64,000 nt of DNA from Cynocephalus volans (GCF_027409185.1 NC_084464.1:50133095-50197094), one strand, 5' to 3'. Positions 24,235 to 36,338 are shown, counted from the stretch's first letter. Notes: generated by a model not told the origin, from the letters alone. Made by a program: numbers and translations.

Positions 24235-24640
24235 TGTGATTGATGGTGTCTTCTCCAAAATTCATGGTGGAACTTATTCCCCAATGCAACAATATTAAGA
24301 GGTGTGGTCTTTGGGAAGTGAGTGAGTCATGCAGGCTCTGCCCTCATGAGTGGGATAAGCACCCTTATAAAAGGGCCCAAGTTTGAAGGGACCGCCCTCT
24401 CACCCTGCTACCTTCTGCCATGTGAAGATACAGTGTTCATCTCCCCCCAGAGGATGCCACAACAAGGTGTCATCTTGGAAGCAGAGAGCAGCCCTCATTA
24501 GACCCAATCCTTCTAGTGCCTTGATCTTGGACTTCCCAGCCTCCAGACCATGAGAAACAAGTTTCTTTCATTTATAAATTACTCAGTCTGTGGCATTTTA
24601 TTATAGCAGCACAAATGGACGAGGATACCATCTGTGTGTT
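24235..24640 (+). repeat. MaLR-type LTR
   Basis: CTTCTCCAAAATTCATGGTG, GGGATAAGCACCCTTATAAA (TATA-like CTTATAAAAGG near 24364), CTTGATCTTGGACTTCCCAG and CCTCCAGACCATGAGAAAC follow the order of an MLT1/MST-type LTR. This is a solitary, decayed LTR with no viral genes. Confidence 0.75.
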
Positions 24641-25139
24641 CTATCTTGTCTCTGCATATCTTCTTCCTCTCCCAACTCACCAGCTCACACATGACCTCAA
24701 ATGTCTACCACTGCTCCCAAGCCTCATGACCTCACTGCTCAGCTCTCCACAGGTCACTGGCTCAGTCTCATAATATCCTAATTTCAAATACCCAGCCAGG
24801 TTGTCTCATTTGGTCTTTCTTGGTTTGGGTTTCATCTTCTAGTTCAATTAGCTTTGCAAAGGTGGGTCATATAGTTCAAAGACAGCTACCTGGGCTGACC
24901 CCTCTTCGTCAGGCACTGTGGGTAGGGAAAGCAGCTCAGATACATCTCCCACACTCACCACCCTTCTCTCTCTCCCATTCCACGTTCATCCATGGATGCC
25001 TTCAGCAAATATTTAGGAAGTATCTTCAGAAAGGGCACTGAGAGTTTAAAGGTAGAGAAATCAGGCCCAGATTTGTGACTCTGAGGGTGGCACTACTCCT
25101 CTATGGCCTCTGTTCACTCCTCTGTGACCCAAGAGGGGC
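24641..25139. other. Intergenic, no feature seen
   Basis: Unique-looking or L2-like sequence. About 24940-25030 has a weak L2/MIR flavour. No gene. Confidence 0.4.
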
Positions 25140-25310
25140 CACATTTCAACTAGATTGGAGGTTCTTAACCCTGGGAGAACATTAGAAGCCTCACCTCCCC
25201 ACCCTGCAAAGATTCTGACTTCATTGGTTGGAGTGGGGTCTGGATGACACACTTTAAAAAGCCCCCATGTGATTCTAATAAGCAGCTAGGGCTGAGAATC
25301 ACTGAATTAA
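25140..25310 (+). repeat. hAT-Charlie-type non-autonomous element
   Basis: GGAGGTTCTTAACCCTGGGA at the left and CTAGGGCTGAGAATCACTGA at the right form near-complementary ends. The internal GATTCTGACTTCATTGGTTG and CCCATGTGATTCTAATAAGC fit MER5/MER58-like elements. Confidence 0.65.
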
Positions 25311-25366
25311 AATCTAATCATTAGAATATTGCTAATATTCAATAGCTAAAATGCTTGGCATGAGAA

Positions 25367-26629
25367 GAGAATCAAGATGGCAGAATAGATGGTCCCCAGC
25401 ATCACTCTCTCCCACAAATCAACCAATTTACAAATATTAAAAAAGCCATGACTGCCAAACTGGTGCTGCTAGAGTTCTGGGCAAGAGGAGGAGAGACCTA
25501 TGGAGTTCATGAAGGTGGGAGAAGCTGCAATGAGTGAAAGAAGGGACTGTTCCAACCATTTCAAGCCCCAGCCATTACAAGGCTGGCCTTGGTGAGCACA
25601 TGGAGTAAGAACTGGCAGAAACCCCAGCCATGCCCTTTGGGTGGAGTTGCTTGGAGACTGCAGGGGAGAGAAGGGCCTGGGCAGACCCCAGGCCAGCAAG
25701 ATCACTGACAGGGTTCCCATGGACCCACATAGGAGTGAGGGGCCACACACAACTGAAAAAAGGAGCCACTCAAAGGCCAGTGAGTCATTGCAAGGGACCG
25801 GCACACAGCCTGCCCCATGGGAAGTGTTGGAATGTGGGGGTTGGGAGAGATGGGGCCACCAAGGGAACATTGGCGCACAGCACGGACAGCTGATCTGCCC
25901 TCCAATCAGTATAGGCCCACTCAGTGGAGACTGGTCAGGAATATAGAATAGCAGTGGGAGTGGTTTGTTGGAAAGACTCAGGCCCAGACCAGAGTTTCCA
26001 CACAACCCAGCTGTACTGGATCTCACCAGACCTGGAAGTACTTACAAAGTCAACTATTAATACCTGAGCTGCACAAAAAACCTTCCCCAGAGAATCAGCA
26101 GCAAAACAATTCAGCCCAACTACAGGGCTCAAGTACTGGTCCCCACAGGAAGTTCCCCCATTTTAGAAGTAAACAAAGACAAATTAGTTCCAGTGCAGAG
26201 TTTAAGTGGTGGGAGAAGCTAATAATCCAACACAGAAGTGAAAGAAAACAGAGAACACCCACAGATCAGAGATAAAGTTCTGATATTAACCATTAAAGGT
26301 CTAAAGTCACCAAAGAACACCTATAAAGACACCAAAGAACATCTAGAATGACCAGAAGCCCCACGAGCCCATGAGCCAGGGTTGGGGGGTGCCAAGGGCC
26401 TCAGCCACATCCGCAGAAGCAACCAGCCCAGCAATAACCAAGCCACCACCGGAAACCCCCCAGGCTCCCGAGCTGGAGTCGGGGGAGCCCACGGGCCTCA
26501 ACCATGCCCCCCATAACGCCCTCTACAACCAGGCCAGTGAAGGAGCTGGCTGTGGGCTAGCCCTGCCCCTATCTCTACCTCTGTTTCCCTACCCCCCTCC
26601 CACTGCTCTGCAACATCTTTGTAAAATAA

Positions 26630-26676
<47 letters not shown>

Positions 26677-26682
26677 AATACA
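25367..26682 (+). mobile_element. Composite L1-derived retroposon: L1 5' UTR, GC-rich imperfect duplication, (ATAA)n tail
   Basis: It starts with an L1 5' terminus (CAAGATGGCAGAATAGATGG at 25374), found again inverted at 11545-11650. About 25374-26340 reads as L1 5' UTR, reaching an ATG at 26348 that is closed by a stop eight codons later. Instead of ORF1 and ORF2 there is a GC-rich segment (about 26350-26610) containing two imperfect copies 97 bp apart (from 26373 and from 26470, roughly 75% alike over the first 36 bp). It ends CTTTGTAAAATAATAAAT and an ATAA-repeat tail. Possible diverged target-site duplication: AAATGCTTGGCATGA (left, near 25350) and AAATTCTTGGTGTGC (right, near 26687), 11/15 alike. 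Alternative: an ordinary L1 with a large internal deletion joining the 5' UTR to a GC-rich 3' UTR. Confidence 0.65.
26625..26680 (+). repeat. (AATA)n tail of the composite retroposon
   Basis: About 13 uninterrupted AATA units, a typical grown A-rich tail of a LINE-mobilised insertion. Confidence 0.95.
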
Positions 26683-27000
26683 AATCAAATTCTTGGTGTG
26701 CAATGGGTGTTCAATAGATGCTCCTTAAAGGAATAGATTCCCTTCAGCTGTAACCTTCTGTTATGAGTTGTGATGTAGATTTGGGGGTACTGGAAAGCTC
26801 CATTTAGACTGAAATGAGGGATTTGCTCATTTCAGAAAGACAGTGGGGGAGGGGCACTGTCAGTTAAGGAGGAATCTCAGAGTGGTCCTTTTGTAGGGGT
26901 GGACCAAGCTAGATTCTCTGATTCTTGTGGTACCTGCCATCACTGTGGGAGCCCGGAGGCTGGAGGCCTGCCCTGCAGTGAGTATGAGTGAGTCTGAGGT
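26683..27000. other. Intergenic, no feature seen
   Basis: Unique-looking sequence following the retroposon tail. A possible right target-site duplication lies at about 26687-26701. Confidence 0.5.
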
Positions 27001-27170
27001 CCAGCACCAGATCTTCCCTTTAACACCTCTGTGACCTCAGCAAGTCAATAAACCACCAAATTTTTACCTATAAAGTGGGAATATGTATTTCTCCTTCACT
27101 AGGTTGTTCGGAGGATTAAGGAAGACAAAGGATTGGAAAGCACTAGATGAATATAAGGAATTATTCATAT
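27000..27170 (+). repeat. MIR fragment
   Basis: CTCTGTGACCTCAGCAAGTC, then CTATAAAGTGGGAATATG and GGTTGTTCGGAGGATTAAGG, in sense MIR order. Confidence 0.75.
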
Positions 27171-27379
27171 AACACGCCTAATCCCAGGTAAATCCCAGGT
27201 ATATGGCCACCTAGATATTCCCTAGGGGAGCAAGAGAGGGAGGCACCAAATTGTCCAGTCTGGCCTGGAAAATGACAGCTGCCAGTCATAGTTCTCCTCA
27301 GAACTTCAATGAGTCACTGTTAAGCCTTCCCTAGGGTAGAAGGAATGACAGTAACGTACCTGTGACCCACATTACTGAT

Positions 27380-27515
27380 GTGGAATAATGCAAGGTGCCT
27401 TACATGCTGACCTTTGAGGGAGGTTATGGTCCCTGTTTTTTCAATGAAGAAACAGAGGCTCAGACAGGACAAGTGACTTGCCCAAGGTTCTTTTCTAGGA
27501 AAGGGCCAAGCCTGG
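27380..27515 (-). repeat. MIR fragment
   Basis: GAAGAAACAGAGGCTCAGAC then AGGACAAGTGACTTGCCCAA is a clear antisense MIR core. Confidence 0.8.
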
Positions 27516-30249
27516 AATATGAGGCAGCCCAAGAACAGTCTCTCCTTCCTTCTGTCATTGGGAAGGTGGGACAGATACCCACGAAACACCTAGAGAACAA
27601 GGCAGCACCCACAAGTGTCATGTTCCCTGCTGGGGGGTGGAGGGTAGGACTACCAAGAGAATCCTGCTGAAAGGTTCGTCTAGAACCAGGCGACACAGTG
27701 GAGGAGGGGCTTGAAGAAAAGACTTCTCATTAATTAATGTCTTGGGGTGCTCTCCTGATGGCAGGCTGGGTCTTGTGGCTGCAAGCTGGGGACAATACAA
27801 TGAAGGCTCTTTCCATACTGAGGACCACAGACCACTTTCGCTAGTTCAAGGAAAGAAGAGTTTAAGGTCAAGATACTGCAGGGAATCTCAAGGGGACTCA
27901 GGAGTGGGGCCAGCATCCCCTTGAAAGGGGTCCTGGGGCTGAGGGCTGGACAGGTGTCTTCCCTGTGGCCTCCATGTTCTTCTCTGTCTCTGTCTTACTT
28001 TCTGTTTCTGCCACACACACGCCCCTCTGCCTTTCTGAGTACACCTACTCCAGTCCCCTCTCTCTACTGTCTGACTTCTGAGTGGCCCTGCTTTCTTCTC
28101 CCCCATAACTGCACAGCGGTCATGAACGTGCACCTTGCAGACCTCCAGCTACAGGGAGTGCCATTCACCACAGGCCCCAGCTGCTGTCTCTGAAATCCAA
28201 TGCCAAGTTTGTGCCCAGGCCATGGGCTGCTCACAGCCAGGGCTGAGTGCAGCAGGTTAGCAAGGCAGGTCCGTTCCCAGAGACTCAGGACTGTCTGAGC
28301 TGCCTTTAGCTGGAGGACTTCGACAGCCCTGCTTAAGCTTCTTAGCCTGCACCAGCAGTCTAGACACTTCCACCCAAGCCCCTCCCTCTCACTGTCACTT
28401 GGGACAGAGCTAGCATCTCCGTCAGAGGGCGTGCCCAGCCCCTCACAGGTGTTTCCCCCTAGTACAGTGCTTCCTGACTAATCCAGCATAGCATCTGCTT
28501 CTTGGAGAACTCAAACTAACGCGCTGCAGTCCCGTGTGGGTCATTAGGGTCCCTGATTCCAACCCTACATAACCTCTCCCTCCACCTTTGTCCACCAACA
28601 TAGACACAGACACACATGCAGATAGGACAGTGGAAGAAAACAAAGAGGAGGCTTCTTGAGTCCCCTTGTAAGGTGCCCAGCACAGAGGCTGTCACAAAGT
28701 AAGTGCTTAGTTAATAGCTATACTGTCAGAGCGAGAGCACTGCATATGGCTCTTAGGCCTGAAGCAGGCCTGGTGGCCTTAGGACAGTCCCTGTGACGAT
28801 GGGGTTGGGTGTACTATGGCTGGCTCACAGAGCACAGCTGCTGGGAGGATTCTGCAGTGGGGCTGAGGGGCCCTGGACCTCCGCAGCAGCCATTTCTGCC
28901 AGGGGCCGTGGACATCCTACATGGAGTCACCCCCTCTTTTGCACTTTGCACTCTGGGCAGGGAATTTCTGGAAGACCTTAGAATCCCTCCTGTGCTGGCT
29001 TTCATCAGGCCCAGTATCCAGTGGGTCAGCTGGGTGTTTTTCCTCAGCAATAGGATCCTTGCAAAGCCTTACTCTGGATCCAACCCACTCAATAGCCCCT
29101 ATCCAGTTGCCAGGACCTAGTCTTTGCCAAGAGGCAAAACCTCACTGTTCCCCACCCCACCCAGACTCATGGCCAGTGCAGAAGGAAGTCAGTGCAGTGA
29201 TATGCTGGTTAATGTTTAACCTCTAGCTTTCTGGGGAGGAAAGAGGCCTAATTTGTAGTGTTTGCCCATTTCCATGGTATGAATACTCCTACTATGCCCA
29301 ATTTTAAGCTACCAATATTATGTCACAAAATGTGGAGTTGGGAAGAGAAATATAGCAGCATACTACTATACATTATTTCTACGATTTATCTATGGTAGAT
29401 GCAAATAACCTCAAGGCATGGATAATAGTAACATGTAAAATAGGAAGTGATGAATTTTGAAAATTTATGATCTTTGTTCCTAATACAATTTAATTATATA
29501 TTTAGATAATTTAATTTTTAATTGTGGCTGCGATTTAGCAACCAGCTAGCAAAATTTATGAAAAAGTTCATCATTGGTTCTCATGAACCAGTATAAACAG
29601 GCTCCAGGACACCGGGTCAGAACCTTCCCCCTGGAGTGAACAGTCGAGGGTGGGAATCTGAGCAGAGACATGGAGAGAGGCGAGGGCCTGCCCACCTGGT
29701 AGGTAAATGTTCCTCATTTTCTTTCCTTCTCAGTCACCAGCATCAGGTGTTCGAGGCAACTGAGAGACTCAACAAATACAAGTCATCTGAATTGAATAGT
29801 GTGTGATGTCAACACCCCAAACAGAGTAGCTCAGCTGGCCAGAGCTGCAGGTGAAGGAATCAAAGAATGAGGAGGAAGTTTCACATAACACCAGGTAAAC
29901 ACTGATTTCAACGCAGAGTGAAAACATAGGCAGGATAGATTGGCAGGAGATGCTAGAAACACAGAGCAGATCTGACCTCTGATTATCTCCAACCAGGGAT
30001 TCCCAGAATTTGGTATATTTCTGGGCTTTACTCTAGACTTATGGATCAGAATCTTCCCAAGGCCCACTCCAAGAATCCCCTGATGATTCTCGGGTAGTCA
30101 CTGCAGGGCTGGGATCTGCTGACTTGTTTACCTCACTGGTATTGCTGACGAGGACAGCAGACTCTCTCTGGGGAGTGGTGGGGGGCTGTAGCTGGGACAC
30201 CCTCTCTGGGCACCCTCGCCTGGAACAGGAGAGCTTTGCCCCAGCAGGA
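27516..30249. other. Intergenic, no gene seen
   Basis: Unique-looking sequence. 28010-28130 and 28590-28620 have CA/CT-rich patches. 29250-29620 is AT-rich and unassigned. Open frames up to 103 codons lack domains. Confidence 0.45.
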
Positions 30250-30428
30250 TTGTATGGAAGTTAATAGCACAGAAGTTAATCTGCCTTTAGCTGTGTGACC
30301 TTGGGCTAGCTATATAACCACTCTGAGCCTCAGCTTCCAAATGGGGATAATACAAACTTACAGTGTTGCAAAGATTAAATGACATCATGTGCATAAAGTA
30401 TCCTGGTTAATGCCTGTATGTAGTAAGC
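30250..30428 (+). repeat. MIR element
   Basis: TAGCTGTGTGACCTTGGGCT, TGAGCCTCAGCTTCCAAATG and TGCAAAGATTAAATGACATC follow the MIR consensus over most of its length. Confidence 0.85.
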
Positions 30429-30854
30429 ATCCTTATAAATGGCAGCTGTGGCTTTTAACGTCACGTGGCTCGATGATAGCAGACCCCAGACTCCCCAATA
30501 CTGTTAAACATAGCAGAGAGGACTGGAGATCCCAAAATAGAAGGCATTTTGATATCTTGAAGATAAAAAAAATCCTTTAATCTTACTAAAGAAAAAGAGT
30601 CCTTGGTGAGGAGTTAGAAGATGTGGTGGCATTTGGTCTCAGCTCTGCCACTTACTGTGTCCAAGGGCAAAGAGTTTTAGTCCCAGAGTAGTGAATGTTG
30701 TTTGTGCCAGGTGTCCCAATGCCTCGGTGCACTCCAGGTTCACCACAGCTGTAGTGGAGTGCCACCTCAGAGTGCCTAGATACCTCTTTACTTTTCAACC
30801 CCAGAGCCTTCCCAGAGCCCAGCAGAAGGTCACGTAGCTCAGGGCAAGCCCTGC

Positions 30855-31270
30855 AGTGTTTCAGTTATCTATTGTGCATAAGAAACCACCCCCAAACTTA
30901 CAGGCTTACGATGATAACGATAGTTTATTTGCTCCTGATTCTGCAGTTTGTGGGATGGCTGGGCTCTGCTCCGTATGGCATCTCAGCTGGGCCAATTCTC
31001 CCTCCGTGTGGCTTCCCCACATGGCCAGTTTGGGCTTCTTCACAGCATGGGTCTCGAGATACTTGGATTTCTTATATTGCAGCTGGCTTCCCCCAGAGCA
31101 CAAAAGTGAAAGCTTCCAGGCCTTCTTAACATGTGGGTTCAGAGACCACAGAAGGTCAATTCCACCATATTACATTGAACAAAACCCTCCCGGGGCCAGC
31201 CCACATTCAAAGGGAATAGACTCGCCTCCTGCTGCGGGAGTGGCCGGCTCACTTTGCAGATGAGAATGTG
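30855..31270 (-). repeat. LTR/MER-like interspersed repeat, family unassigned
   Basis: TCAGTTATCTATTGTGCATA, then CAAACTTACAGGCTTACGAT, and far to the right CGGGGCCAGCCCACATTCAA, fit a repeat common in mammals. I cannot name the family safely. The 135-codon open frame over it is not supported. Confidence 0.45.
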
Positions 31271-33349
31271 GAATGGGAGGCACTGTCATGGCCATCTTTG
31301 CACAACACAATGTGCCACGTCCAGCCCATATGGAAGGTGAGGATTAATGCCCCTGGGGCCATTCTTAACCAACGAGGTTGGGAATTGGTGGATAAACACA
31401 GAAGTCCCTGTCCTTCAGAGGGACGATTCTGAGGCACATTCTTCAGGTTCTTCAGAGGAGCTCCAGCAGGACTGAGCCCCAGCTGCCCACGGCGGTAGAG
31501 CTCAAAAATGCACTTTGGTTGCTTTTTCCTCTTTCCCCATCTTTGTCTCCATGCCCCTTTCTGCTACTTCGTCTGACCATCTCCCAGTTCTAGCTTTCAG
31601 CCTTGGGAAACCAAACCAAGACATTCGGTTTCCTCATTTGGAAAAGGCCCTTAAATTGGGCTGTAAAATATTGCACCTGACTCCTGGGGCTGTTGGGTAA
31701 TCCCACACAGGAATGGGTGTGCAAGGGCTTTGTCAGCTAGGAGGCTGGCCCCAGCGTGAGGGGCAACTGCGAGCAGAGGTGTTCCTGAGGGAAGCATGGG
31801 GATTCGGGAGCTGCCGGGATCATTTGGGATGGTGAGAGGTGAAGACAGGGAGGTGGGGGAATCACAGAGGGGAGTTAGTGCATTCGACAGTGCTCCAGGG
31901 GTGGGGGGCTGAGGAGGGAGGTGAGGTGTGCTGTGCCCTCGTCCTGCTCCCCACATTCAGGTGACTTGGCACAAGACGAGGTGACTCACCAGGCCACCTC
32001 AGCCTGTGACAAGGTCCTTCAAGATCATCCACCTGACTTTGCTGGGACTTGCCCTCATGGAACAAGCCTCGCCCCCTGATTTGGCCTCTGCCCCAGAACA
32101 GAGCAACTGAATTACCAGAGGGAGGGGCCAGGACTCTGGTTCATTCACCCTCCATTTAGCAAACATGGGAAAGCAGAGCCCTTCTCTGTGCCAGGTCCCT
32201 GGGTAGGGATCCGAAGGTGAACAAGCCATTCCCTGTCCCCTCCAATGCCCCCAGTCAGGGTAGAGGACATGAGAGCAGGAGACAGAGAACTTGGTTGGAC
32301 AGAGGTGTTTGCTGAGGGGGGTGCTCTGGAGCGCAGTGGAGGGGCACCGGACCCGGCATCTGGGAGGTAGTTGTGGAAATCTTCACAGAAGCTGATGTTC
32401 ATATTTGATCCCAACAGGTCTTAGGATTTACCAAGGAGAAAGAGTGGAAGGACATCTGCGGCAGAGGGAACGGTATGGGAGAAGAGGCTGGAGCCCAGAA
32501 AGAGAGGTGGGGGAGGGGAGAAAGGAGTCTGGAGGTGGGGAGACAGGAAGAGCAATGGGCACCCCCTGAGGAGTTTACAGCAGGAGAGAAAAGAGGTCCG
32601 ATTCCAGTTTAGCATAAATCCTGCTGGTTGTAGTGATGGCCAGTATCAGAAGCAGGGAGACCAGCTAAGGGGCTCCTTTGTTCACTTCATAAACGTCTGT
32701 GGCACCCCCACCAGGTGCCAGGCCCTGTGTTGTTGCAGGGGTCCAGGTGAGGGGCAGAAGTGGCCTGGACTGTGGTGATGGGGGCCGGGATGGATAGAAG
32801 GGGCAGAGGTTTTTGAGAGGGACCTTCACTGTGTTTAACACATCCTGGCAATTCACAAACCGGCTTCTGGTTCCCGGACCAGTTGTGCACGAATGTGGAA
32901 ACTGGGAACCTGTTATTTCAAGAATGGAGAGTTGACTGGCAGAGCTGAGACCAAACCTCAGGGCCCCACTGAGCAGAGCACCCCACCCAGAGCAGTGCAG
33001 CCCAGCCTGCCCGCTCCTTCCCATCTCTCTGCCCCAGGCTCAGGAAAGCTTCAGATGCAATCGCTGCTGATGATAATCTTGACTGGCCCTTTCCAGTAAG
33101 GGGTGAAACCCAAACATCCTGGTTTCTCTTCATCAGCCCTTGCATGGAGCTCAGTGACTCCTCCAGGATCACATAGGAAGCCAGACGCCCAGCTGGGACA
33201 CTGCGAGTTTGGGCTTCTCTATTTCTGTGTCCTCTCCCCTCAGACTGCAGACTCCTTGAGAGTAGGCGCTGTCTCCTACCTCCATCAGACCTTGGGTTCT
33301 CCGAGGGTGTCTCGCCATCAGGTTAGGAACTCCCAAAGGGTAGAATGAG
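31271..33349. other. Intergenic, no gene seen
   Basis: Unique-looking sequence with an ancient repeat piece at about 32145-32260 (GTGCCAGGTCCCTGGGTAGG). Domain-free open frames only. Confidence 0.45.
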
Positions 33350-33495
33350 GACTGGGAATGAGTTAGGGAAGCTGTTTTGCTGCCACTTAACAGATGTTGA
33401 AGTTGGGAAAAATCCTATATTTCCCTCAATTTCCTCATTTGTAAAATAGGGTTAATAATAATGTCTGTTGGGAGGATTAAGAGACATAAAGATAA
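33350..33495 (+). repeat. MIR fragment
   Basis: TTTCCTCATTTGTAAAATAG then GGTTAATAATAATGTCTG and GGAGGATTAAGAGAC, in sense MIR order. Confidence 0.8.
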
Positions 33496-34269
33496 GAGAC
33501 ATTAGAGAGTCTTGGGGGACAGGGACAGGACAATACTCCCAAGCACCACTCTGTGAAGCTGGGCCTCGTTCAGCTGGGCACCCTAAGAAAGCCATGCTGT
33601 CTAAGCCCTAACTTCACCTGCAGGTGGGGCCAACCTGGCCACAGGGGAGCTCCGAGCCACATTTGTCAAAGGGCTTTTTGAGATGGTCAAGTGCTAAATA
33701 AAGGCAGTGCTTACAGTTTATGCAATTGTTGCCTGGAGGCTGAAAGGGGATAAAACAAAACCAGAGAACCTTGTACCTGTATGGTTGAGAGAGAGAGAGA
33801 AGAGACAGACTGAGAGGGAGGCAACAGAGGGAGGGGGTGGGGAGGAGTTTGCAGAGGGAGGGATGTTATCAAGAAGTTGGCTGGTAAATACCTGTGACTC
33901 TTTGTAAAAACATCCATGCCCTCGTGATAGATAAGGTTCACTCCTGAAATCACAGAACTTTTGATTTTTTCCAGTGAACTCAAAACTCATCCCATGTGGC
34001 ATTGAGGGTACCCTGAAATTGTCATTGGAGGGGCCAGTCTCAAAACAGTTGAAGCCTGACAAAGCCTCCCTTTACACAGATGGAGACTGAGGCCCAGCTC
34101 AGCCTGGGTCCATCCTTCTTTCACATTCTGTGTACCTCCTGCTCACCCGTGGAGCTCAGAGGCCTGGTCTTTTCCAGAGTTCTCTGGTCCACCTCCCTGT
34201 AGACAAGAACCCTTTCTAGAGATGTCAGATGTGCCACAAGACACAGGCTATCTTTTACATTGCATCACG
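33496..34269. other. Intergenic downstream of KCNK5, no gene seen
   Basis: Unique-looking sequence. 33787-33850 is a short polypurine patch (GAGAGAGAGAGAAGAG). No supported gene. Confidence 0.5.
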
Positions 34270-34485
34270 GTGGCTGAGGGAACAGCCCCAGGAGCTGGCT
34301 GCCTGGGTTTAAATCCAGGCTCACCATTTTTACTGAGACGTTGCACAAGACAACGTCTCTGTGCCTCAGTTTCCTTGTCTATAAAATGGAGATGTAATAC
34401 CCACATCATGGGGCTATTGCAAGGTCAAATGATTCATTCATGTATTATTGAGTGTAAGGCATTTAAAACAGTGCCCAGAAAGCTG
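34270..34485 (+). repeat. MIR element
   Basis: TGCCTGGGTTTAAATCCAGG, CTGTGCCTCAGTTTCCTTG and TCTATAAAATGGAGATGTAA match sense MIR nearly end to end. Confidence 0.85.
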
Positions 34486-34784
34486 GCATGTGACATGATT
34501 TGCCATTGTCACCCCTCAACTTCTTTCCCCTTGCTCCTTTGACCCCTTCCTGATTCTTGGACCTCTGCTGCAATGTCCCTCCATCCTCACCTCCCTCAAG
34601 AGGCCTGCCTCTCTTCACCTCTCTTCATTCTTTTCTCCCTTCTAGAACACCCCAATCCTCTTGATCTCGGTCAGTCCTGAGCCCTCCCCGCCCTCTGTGG
34701 ACCCTCCCAGGGTACCCCCCAACACTCAAAGGCCACAAACCAACCCCCTTCTCCCTGCCTCCCCCCGACTGCACACACCAAGCT
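34486..34784. other. Sequence just past the KCNK5 cleavage site
   Basis: C/T-rich on the plus strand, so G/A-rich on the gene strand just beyond the inferred poly(A) site. No other feature. Confidence 0.5.
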
Positions 34785-34802
34785 GGCGTGTTGACCTCAT
34801 GT

Positions 34803-34808
34803 TTTATT
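34803..34808 (-). promoter_or_regulatory. KCNK5: KCNK5 polyadenylation signal AATAAA
   Basis: TTTATT on the plus strand reads AATAAA on the gene strand. Downstream on the gene strand (34790-34740) is a G/U-rich stretch including GGTGTGTGCAG and GGGGGGAGG, the arrangement expected of a cleavage site. I noticed no other AATAAA on the gene strand between here and the stop codon. Confidence 0.8.
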
Positions 34809-35513
34809 GTAAAAATGTTAGAATAAATTACATTTGACATCATTGCAGTATGTACATACAGTGTGTACAATTCCAGGACAGCCAGCAACAAGACGAGCTC
34901 ATAAACACATTTCACAGAAAAATACAAGGCTGCACCTTCCCATCCCCAGGCAGGCCAACAGCCTCTGCCATCGGTTGGAGGATGGGTGGGCGTGGACCAT
35001 GCCCATCACAGTCTTCACGTGTGGGGTGGGCTCTGGCCCCGTTTGCCCTCACAGCAGAGGGCAGAGGGTGCAGAATGAGGGAGAGGCTGGGAGGCAGAGG
35101 GTGTGATCACTTGCCCCCTACCCAGCATCCCACCTGCAGTGGGTGCCCCTTCCCACCTTTGCTCCCCTGCTCATCAGTGTCCCCTCCCCAACTCTGCATG
35201 AGGACATCATGACATTGGCTGAGGCCACCAAGAAAGGCTCAGTTGAGTTGAGGACGGGATGGTGGACACCACTACACATCCTGATTCTTGGGACCCTGCT
35301 CTTTAACCACTGGCTCTGAAGCCAACAACAGATTCCAGGTATTAAACAACAGTTGATTCAAAACATAACAAGAACATTCAGGCAGAGCGGGCTGGCCCTG
35401 GGGTGAGCTCGTGGAGAACCTAAGAACCAGCAGCGAGTCCTGCCCACGCCTCACCAGAGTCTGTGCACTTCCACATTGTCTTTTGCTCCCCAACCCACAT
35501 CCTTCCCTTTCTT

Positions 35514-35551
35514 ACACACACACACACACACACCCACACACATGCGCACAC
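35514..35551 (-). repeat. (CA)n/(UG)n microsatellite in the KCNK5 3' UTR
   Basis: Plus strand is an ACACAC run interrupted by CCC and ATGCGC. On the transcript it is UG-rich, the type of sequence bound by TDP-43 and CELF proteins in other genes. That role is inferred, not shown. Confidence 0.9.
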
Positions 35552-36261
35552 AACAACCAGGAGCTGGAGAGAGGAGCTTGGTTCACACACTTGGCCATGC
35601 TCCATTTGTCAGCCAAGAGCAGTCTGGCCTCCCCCTGCCCGGCCAAGAGGGCTGGTGGGAGGGCAGGTGGGCAGTGAGGTCCTTGTTCTGGACACAGGGA
35701 ATGAGGACACAGCTGCTCGGGGAATGGGCAGTCCTCAGAACAGGGGGTGGGGTGTGCACTTTGCAGGGAGCTGGGTTGGGGGTGTTGGGCAGAACTCACC
35801 AGATCGAGCCTCACTCTTGCAGCTCCCTGACTACCAGCACTTGGAGTCCCAGCTTCCAGTGGCCCATGCCCTGCCACCCTTTCTTTGTCCCACCACTCTG
35901 GGGGGAGGGGGAGCAGAAAGCCTTGACTCTGCCATTGCTTGACCAAAGGGAGTCTGAGACAGGGAACAGGGCTCTAGGCTGGATCTGAGTACATCGCCAA
36001 GGAGGACTAGGACCCTGGGTCCACACCTGACTTGTTCCAGGTCCCACGAATCAGGACTGTCCCAGCACCTGCCCATCACCTCCTCACTGCCCTCCCCCAA
36101 GCAGCACCTGCCCTACTGAGGGTTTGCAGTAGGGGCCTGACAGGCAGAACAACAGGGGGCTGGGGGAATGGTCCTGCAACTGCTGACGTACTGAAATACC
36201 CTGGCCCCCCACATCACAGCTTTACCTACCCAAACACTATAGAGCAGAAAAGACACAACCC

Positions 36262-36338
36262 TCCCTCCCTGTCTGAAATGTCTAGCTCAGTGCCAGGCAC
36301 ACAGAAGTTGCTCATTAACACCGGTGAACTCAAGTAGC
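36262..36338 (+). repeat. MIR/L2-type tail fragment inside the KCNK5 3' UTR
   Basis: The stretch AGTGCCAGGCACACAG…TTGCTCATTAACACC resembles the common MIR/L2 3' tail (AGTGCCTGGCACATAG…). The fragment is short and the family assignment is uncertain. Confidence 0.5.

Noticed and set aside
24235..24640. Active retroviral promoter or provirus
   Set aside because: Only a single decayed MaLR LTR with a TATA-like box is present; no internal viral sequence or second LTR is adjacent.
25469..26026. 185-codon minus-strand open frame
   Set aside because: Lies antisense within the L1 5' UTR part of the composite retroposon; no domain.
35463..35988. Overlapping 159-170 codon open frames beside KCNK5
   Set aside because: They start in the CA repeat and lie in the KCNK5 3' UTR on the opposite strand; no domain.
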